Of a DNA stretch of 64,000 bases, positions 61,510 to 64,000 are shown piece after piece. Each line of letters opens with the position of its first letter. Positions within the stretch are counted from its first letter, which is position 1. The notes under the pieces were generated by a model that was not told the DNA's origin, made no database searches, and saw nothing but the letters and a program-made list of their open reading frames with translations. The position numbers and the translations under genes are program-made. The DNA comes from DAMCAP01 sp032059445 (GTDB taxonomy: Bacteria; Bacillota; Clostridia; Oscillospirales; Ruminococcaceae). Location: positions 1 to 64,000 of the forward strand of contig DAMCAP010000001.1 in assembly GCA_032059445.1 (NCBI GenBank). The letters are read 5' to 3'.

Positions 61510-62142
61510 ATGAAGAATTTCTTTAACTGGAAGCTAAACACGCCCCTTGAGTATTTCAATTTCATATTACTTGGCCTGAGCGGTATCGTTATCTTGTTCT
61601 TTTATGTTAAGCTGATCGAGCGAGGAAGAACGGCCAGAGGTGCTTCTAAGCGTGTACATAAGATGCTCCGCAGATCCCGCCTCCCGTCTTCTACTGTGCT
61701 CTCCGATATCAAGCTGATGATCGGCGATGAGCTTCTACACTTTGATCACCTGATCTTAGATATTAAGGGCATCCTTGCTATCAAGACTCTAAACTGGGGT
61801 ACCTCTGTCTATGGCGAGGCAAGCTCGGAGCATTGGAAGCTAAAGGACAAAAAGCGGGAAGAAACTATCCCAAACCCGATGCTTAAGCTAGAGCAGGATC
61901 AGGTCAAGCTGCTAAAAATGCTCAACGCCAAGGAAATCTACGGTGTACCAGTCACCAATATTGCCATCATGTCTGACCCCTTTGACAACCCCGAGATCTA
62001 TCTGGGCAAAAACCCGCCTGCCATCACATATAAAGAAATCAAACCTTACTTTAAGAAGCGCGCTGCTCTCCCCGACCGTGTAAAAAATCTGGATAAGCTT
62101 ACAGAGGTCATCCAAGCTGCTGTCATTAAGCAGGATCAATAA
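61510..62142 (+). CDS. Membrane-anchored NERD-domain protein
   Basis: A single hydrophobic segment (YFNFILLGLSGIVILFFYV, residues 15-33) anchors the protein. The rest carries a nuclease-related (NERD) domain: HFDHLILDIKGILAIKTLNW, SSEHWKLKD and then NPMLKLEQDQVKLLKML. In canonical NERD domains the central strand reads E-T-K or D-x-K. Here it is AIKTLNW, so the catalytic acid may be lost. NERD proteins occur with DNA-processing or defence functions, but this 210-residue form is uncharacterised. It is followed 23 bp later by the pentapeptide gene. Confidence 0.7.
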   Translation: MKNFFNWKLNTPLEYFNFILLGLSGIVILFFYVKLIERGRTARGASKRVHKMLRRSRLPSSTVLSDIKLMIGDELLHFDHLILDIKGILAIKTLNWGTSVYGEASSEHWKLKDKKREETIPNPMLKLEQDQVKLLKMLNAKEIYGVPVTNIAIMSDPFDNPEIYLGKNPPAITYKEIKPYFKKRAALPDRVKNLDKLTEVIQAAVIKQDQ

Positions 62143-62165
62143 CTGAATTAAGGGTGATATTTCCG

Positions 62166-62774
62166 ATGTCTACTTTTACTCAGACAAGCTATAGCGGCGT
62201 TGATTTTAGCGATGAATGCTACAATGATGCAGAGCTAAACCGCCTGCGTTTTATTGGTTGCACCTTTGATAGAGCGGATTTTTCTAACGCTACCCTCGAC
62301 ACGCTGCATTTTGAGGAATGCAGGTTTAAGGGCTGCCGTTTTATTGGTGCGGTGATCCGCAATACTGCTTTTGTAGGGTGCAGCTTTGGGTTTGCCAGCC
62401 TCTTTGGCACCCAGCTTATCGACTGCAAGCTCACCGGCTCGAGCTTGGTTGATTGCGACGCCAACTGTATGGAGCTGGTCGGCGGCAACCTCAGCTATAC
62501 CGATCTTAGGGGAATTAACTTCTCCAAAATGCGGCTAACTGGGGTAAACTTTAAAGGTGCTGATCTTTTTGGCTGCCGATTTGATCAAGCCAAGCTCAAA
62601 CACTGCGATTTTACTAATGCTATCCTCACCAAAGCCAGCTTTCAGGGTGCAGATATTCGCGACAGCCTCATCGAAGGCACCGATCTCCTCAATCTAAAGC
62701 TTAAGAATACCAAAATTGATCTAGCACAAGCCATCGCGATCTCGCGGGCTTTTGGCGGGGTATACACACCTTAA
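62166..62774 (+). CDS. Pentapeptide-repeat protein
   Basis: Nearly all of the 202 residues follow the A(D/N)LxX pattern of a right-handed quadrilateral beta helix, for example FIGCTFDRADFSNATLDTL, GCRFDQAKLKHCDFTNAIL and ASFQGADIRDSLIEGTDLL. Cysteines often fill the pattern. The Qnr/MfpA branch protects DNA gyrase, but most pentapeptide proteins have unknown roles and nothing here singles out gyrase. ATG 62166 is preferred; GTG 62154 is also in frame but overlaps the AAGGG ribosome site. Confidence 0.88.
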   Translation: MSTFTQTSYSGVDFSDECYNDAELNRLRFIGCTFDRADFSNATLDTLHFEECRFKGCRFIGAVIRNTAFVGCSFGFASLFGTQLIDCKLTGSSLVDCDANCMELVGGNLSYTDLRGINFSKMRLTGVNFKGADLFGCRFDQAKLKHCDFTNAILTKASFQGADIRDSLIEGTDLLNLKLKNTKIDLAQAIAISRAFGGVYTP

Positions 62775-62983
62775 TTACCGCAGGAGAAGTAATCTTGCTG
62801 GCACAAGGTTATCCTGTCTGGTGTTTCGTGGTCAGCAGTAGACCCATCCATCATTTGCTCTAAGCTCGATACTTACCCCTTCCACCATGACCATACTGCT
62901 GATATATTGCCCGAGAAATATTGTGAACTGATTCCTGTAGAGGGTAGCCATACACCAATAGCAAGCACCCTCTGCTAGCTGCT
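62775..62983. other. Decayed sequence before the hydrolase remnant
   Basis: No intact ORF. Together with the remnant at 62984 it probably represents a hydrolase gene broken by several frame changes and stops. Confidence 0.4.
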
Positions 62984-63073
62984 CCCTTCATCCTCTATGA
63001 AAGCTCCGCCCACTACCCCCAGTTGGAGGAAAAGGAGCGGTTTACTGATTGGCTGATAGAAACATTTGCATAA
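62984..63073 (+). pseudogene. Alpha/beta-hydrolase C-terminal remnant
   Basis: The frame encodes PFILYESSAHYPQLEEKERF and then TDWLIETFA before a stop. This matches the end of alpha/beta hydrolases such as prolyl iminopeptidases, where the catalytic histidine lies in S-x-H-x-P-x-x-E-E-x-x-x-F. There is no start codon or body in frame upstream. Confidence 0.5.
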
Positions 63074-63095
63074 TAAACACTGACCTTACATAAAG

Positions 63096-63133
63096 AAGGG
63101 TAACCAAGCTGTACTGCAAGGTTACCCTATTTT
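63096..63133 (+). terminator. Plus-strand terminator
   Basis: AAGGGTAACC (63096-63105) pairs with GGTTACCCT (63120-63128), and ATTTTC follows. It would end transcription from the pentapeptide/remnant side. Confidence 0.7.
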
Positions 63134-63156
63134 CTTATAGTTTTATCCAGCAGTAA

Positions 63157-63185
63157 AAAGGAGCAGAGTGCTACTCTGCTCCTTT
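63157..63185 (-). terminator. Terminator of the amidohydrolase gene
   Basis: A perfect 13-bp stem (63157-63169 with 63173-63185) has a 3-nt loop and is followed by TTTTTAC on the minus strand, 28 bp after the stop. Confidence 0.9.
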
Positions 63186-63212
63186 GACTATTGCTATTAT
63201 AAAGCCCATCAA

Positions 63213-64000
63213 CTATTGCTTGTAAACCACGCCGTCCTTCATGACGAAGGTGCAGTGGCACATGCAGCTGATGTCTTCTCTTGGGTCGCCGTCAAAAGCT
63301 GCAATATCAGCAAACTTGCCTGCCTCGATGCTGCCGATTGTGTCTTGCTTGCGCAGCAGCTCAGAAGCAGTCTTGGTAGCAGCGGTAAGTGCCTGCATAG
63401 GAGTCATGCCAAAGTCACAGAGATAACCAAACTCCTTCGCTTGTGCACCGTGGAAGTTATAAGGTGTGGCTGCATCGGTACCAAAAGCAATTGGGATGCC
63501 TTCCTCAAGGCAACGTCTAAAGCCATTTTGGTGGGTGCTTAGTACCTGATTTGCCTTATCGATTGCCCACTGGGGGGTACCGATCCGAGCACCGTTTTCT
63601 ACGATACACTTGGCAGCAATGATGGTGGGTACCAGGTAGGTGCCCATCTCCTTCATCAGGGTAATGCACTCCTCATCCATGATCATGCCGTGCTCGATGG
63701 AGGTAACCCCTGCACGGATTGCATCCTTGATGCCACTGGTGCCGTGAGCATGGGTAGCGGTAATCATGCCATACATCTTGGCAGTGTCGATGATTGCCTT
63801 CATCTCTTCGAAACTAAACTGCTGAGCACCTACGGTAGTGCCAAGGCTCATGACGCCACCTGTAGACATAAACTTGATATAATCAACGCCATGCTTAATG
63901 TTGTTACGAGTCTGCTTGATCAGCTCGGCAGGGCCGTCGCCTACCGCTACTGTAGGAAGCACCTCGCTGATATAGGGGTTATAGTGATGGTCTGAGTGAC
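63213..64000 (-). CDS. Amidohydrolase-family protein (partial, 5' end outside window)
   Basis: The visible 262 residues are the C-terminal part of a metal-dependent amidohydrolase of the imidazolonepropionase/Xaa-Pro dipeptidase-like group. Landmarks are DYIKFMSTGGVMSLGT, TATHAHGTSGIKDAIRAGV (metal His ligands), SIEHGMIMDEE, PIAFGTDAATPYNFHG with the catalytic Asp, and IGSIEAGKFADIAAFDGDP. The frame stays open to the window edge (HSDHHYNPYISEV), so the start is missing. The substrate is unknown, and peptides or cyclic amides are likely. Confidence 0.88.
   Translation of the reverse strand, partial: HSDHHYNPYISEVLPTVAVGDGPAELIKQTRNNIKHGVDYIKFMSTGGVMSLGTTVGAQQFSFEEMKAIIDTAKMYGMITATHAHGTSGIKDAIRAGVTSIEHGMIMDEECITLMKEMGTYLVPTIIAAKCIVENGARIGTPQWAIDKANQVLSTHQNGFRRCLEEGIPIAFGTDAATPYNFHGAQAKEFGYLCDFGMTPMQALTAATKTASELLRKQDTIGSIEAGKFADIAAFDGDPREDISCMCHCTFVMKDGVVYKQ

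Noticed and set aside
1..64000. CRISPR array
   Set aside because: No series of short direct repeats with regular spacers was seen; the only tandem repeat (41216-41610) has units of about 180 bp.

Overview
The window looks like a draft or metagenome-derived contig from an anaerobic Firmicute, most likely class Clostridia (Oscillospirales-like is a guess). Evidence for this is the strong AGGAGG ribosome-binding sites, a tryptophan T-box leader, the two-subunit glycine dehydrogenase, formate-tetrahydrofolate ligase, and the order glmU-pth-mfd. Three runs of N (1931-1940, 49197-49206, 52770-52852) interrupt genes and mark scaffold joins. No rRNA, CRISPR array, integrase or complete insertion sequence was seen.

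Positions 1-12660 are mostly accessory or regulatory: a decayed serine-recombinase fragment, an AraC-type regulator, a flavin-binding pyridoxamine-oxidase-like protein, and a methyltransferase plus tandem acetyltransferase pair behind a complete attenuator (promoter, 36-codon leader ORF, intrinsic terminator). Next come an S41 peptidase, then trpB controlled by a Trp T-box followed by a short leader peptide with two adjacent Trp codons, then lipoproteins and an M23 peptidase, and an orphan protein with two winged-helix domains.

Positions 12660-26000 form an island whose core is a tight minus-strand operon (25768 to 15020): an XRE regulator, a 1205-residue protein joining a DUF4338/DruA-like half to a DptF-like ATPase half, a 488-residue unknown, a 1556-residue protein with a PD-(D/E)XK-like motif and an FtsK/HerA-type motor, and an SfsA-like nuclease. 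It resembles the DptFGH (DndFGH) restriction module but has no dnd modification genes in the window. It is the best candidate here for an undescribed defence system. A structured small RNA and a tRNA-Arg(ACG) lie just beyond it.

Positions 27070-36800 form a divergent metabolic unit. Leftward is gcvT-gcvH-gcvPA-gcvPB-lplA-lpdA (glycine cleavage with lipoylation); rightward is tdh-kbl (threonine to glycine plus acetyl-CoA). With threonine aldolase (40155) and formate-THF ligase (45989), the genes outline threonine and glycine catabolism into one-carbon units.

Positions 37000-64000 are chromosomal housekeeping: nagB, two tandem EamA exporters, pepT, a prolyl-tRNA editing-domain protein, rodA-type flippase, tsaE, tsaB, rpiB, upp, a D-glutamate-cyclase-like protein, murD, glmU, pth, mfd, a membrane-anchored NERD protein, a pentapeptide-repeat protein and a truncated amidohydrolase. 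A family of diverged intergenic repeats recurs at 41216, 50255 and 61010.
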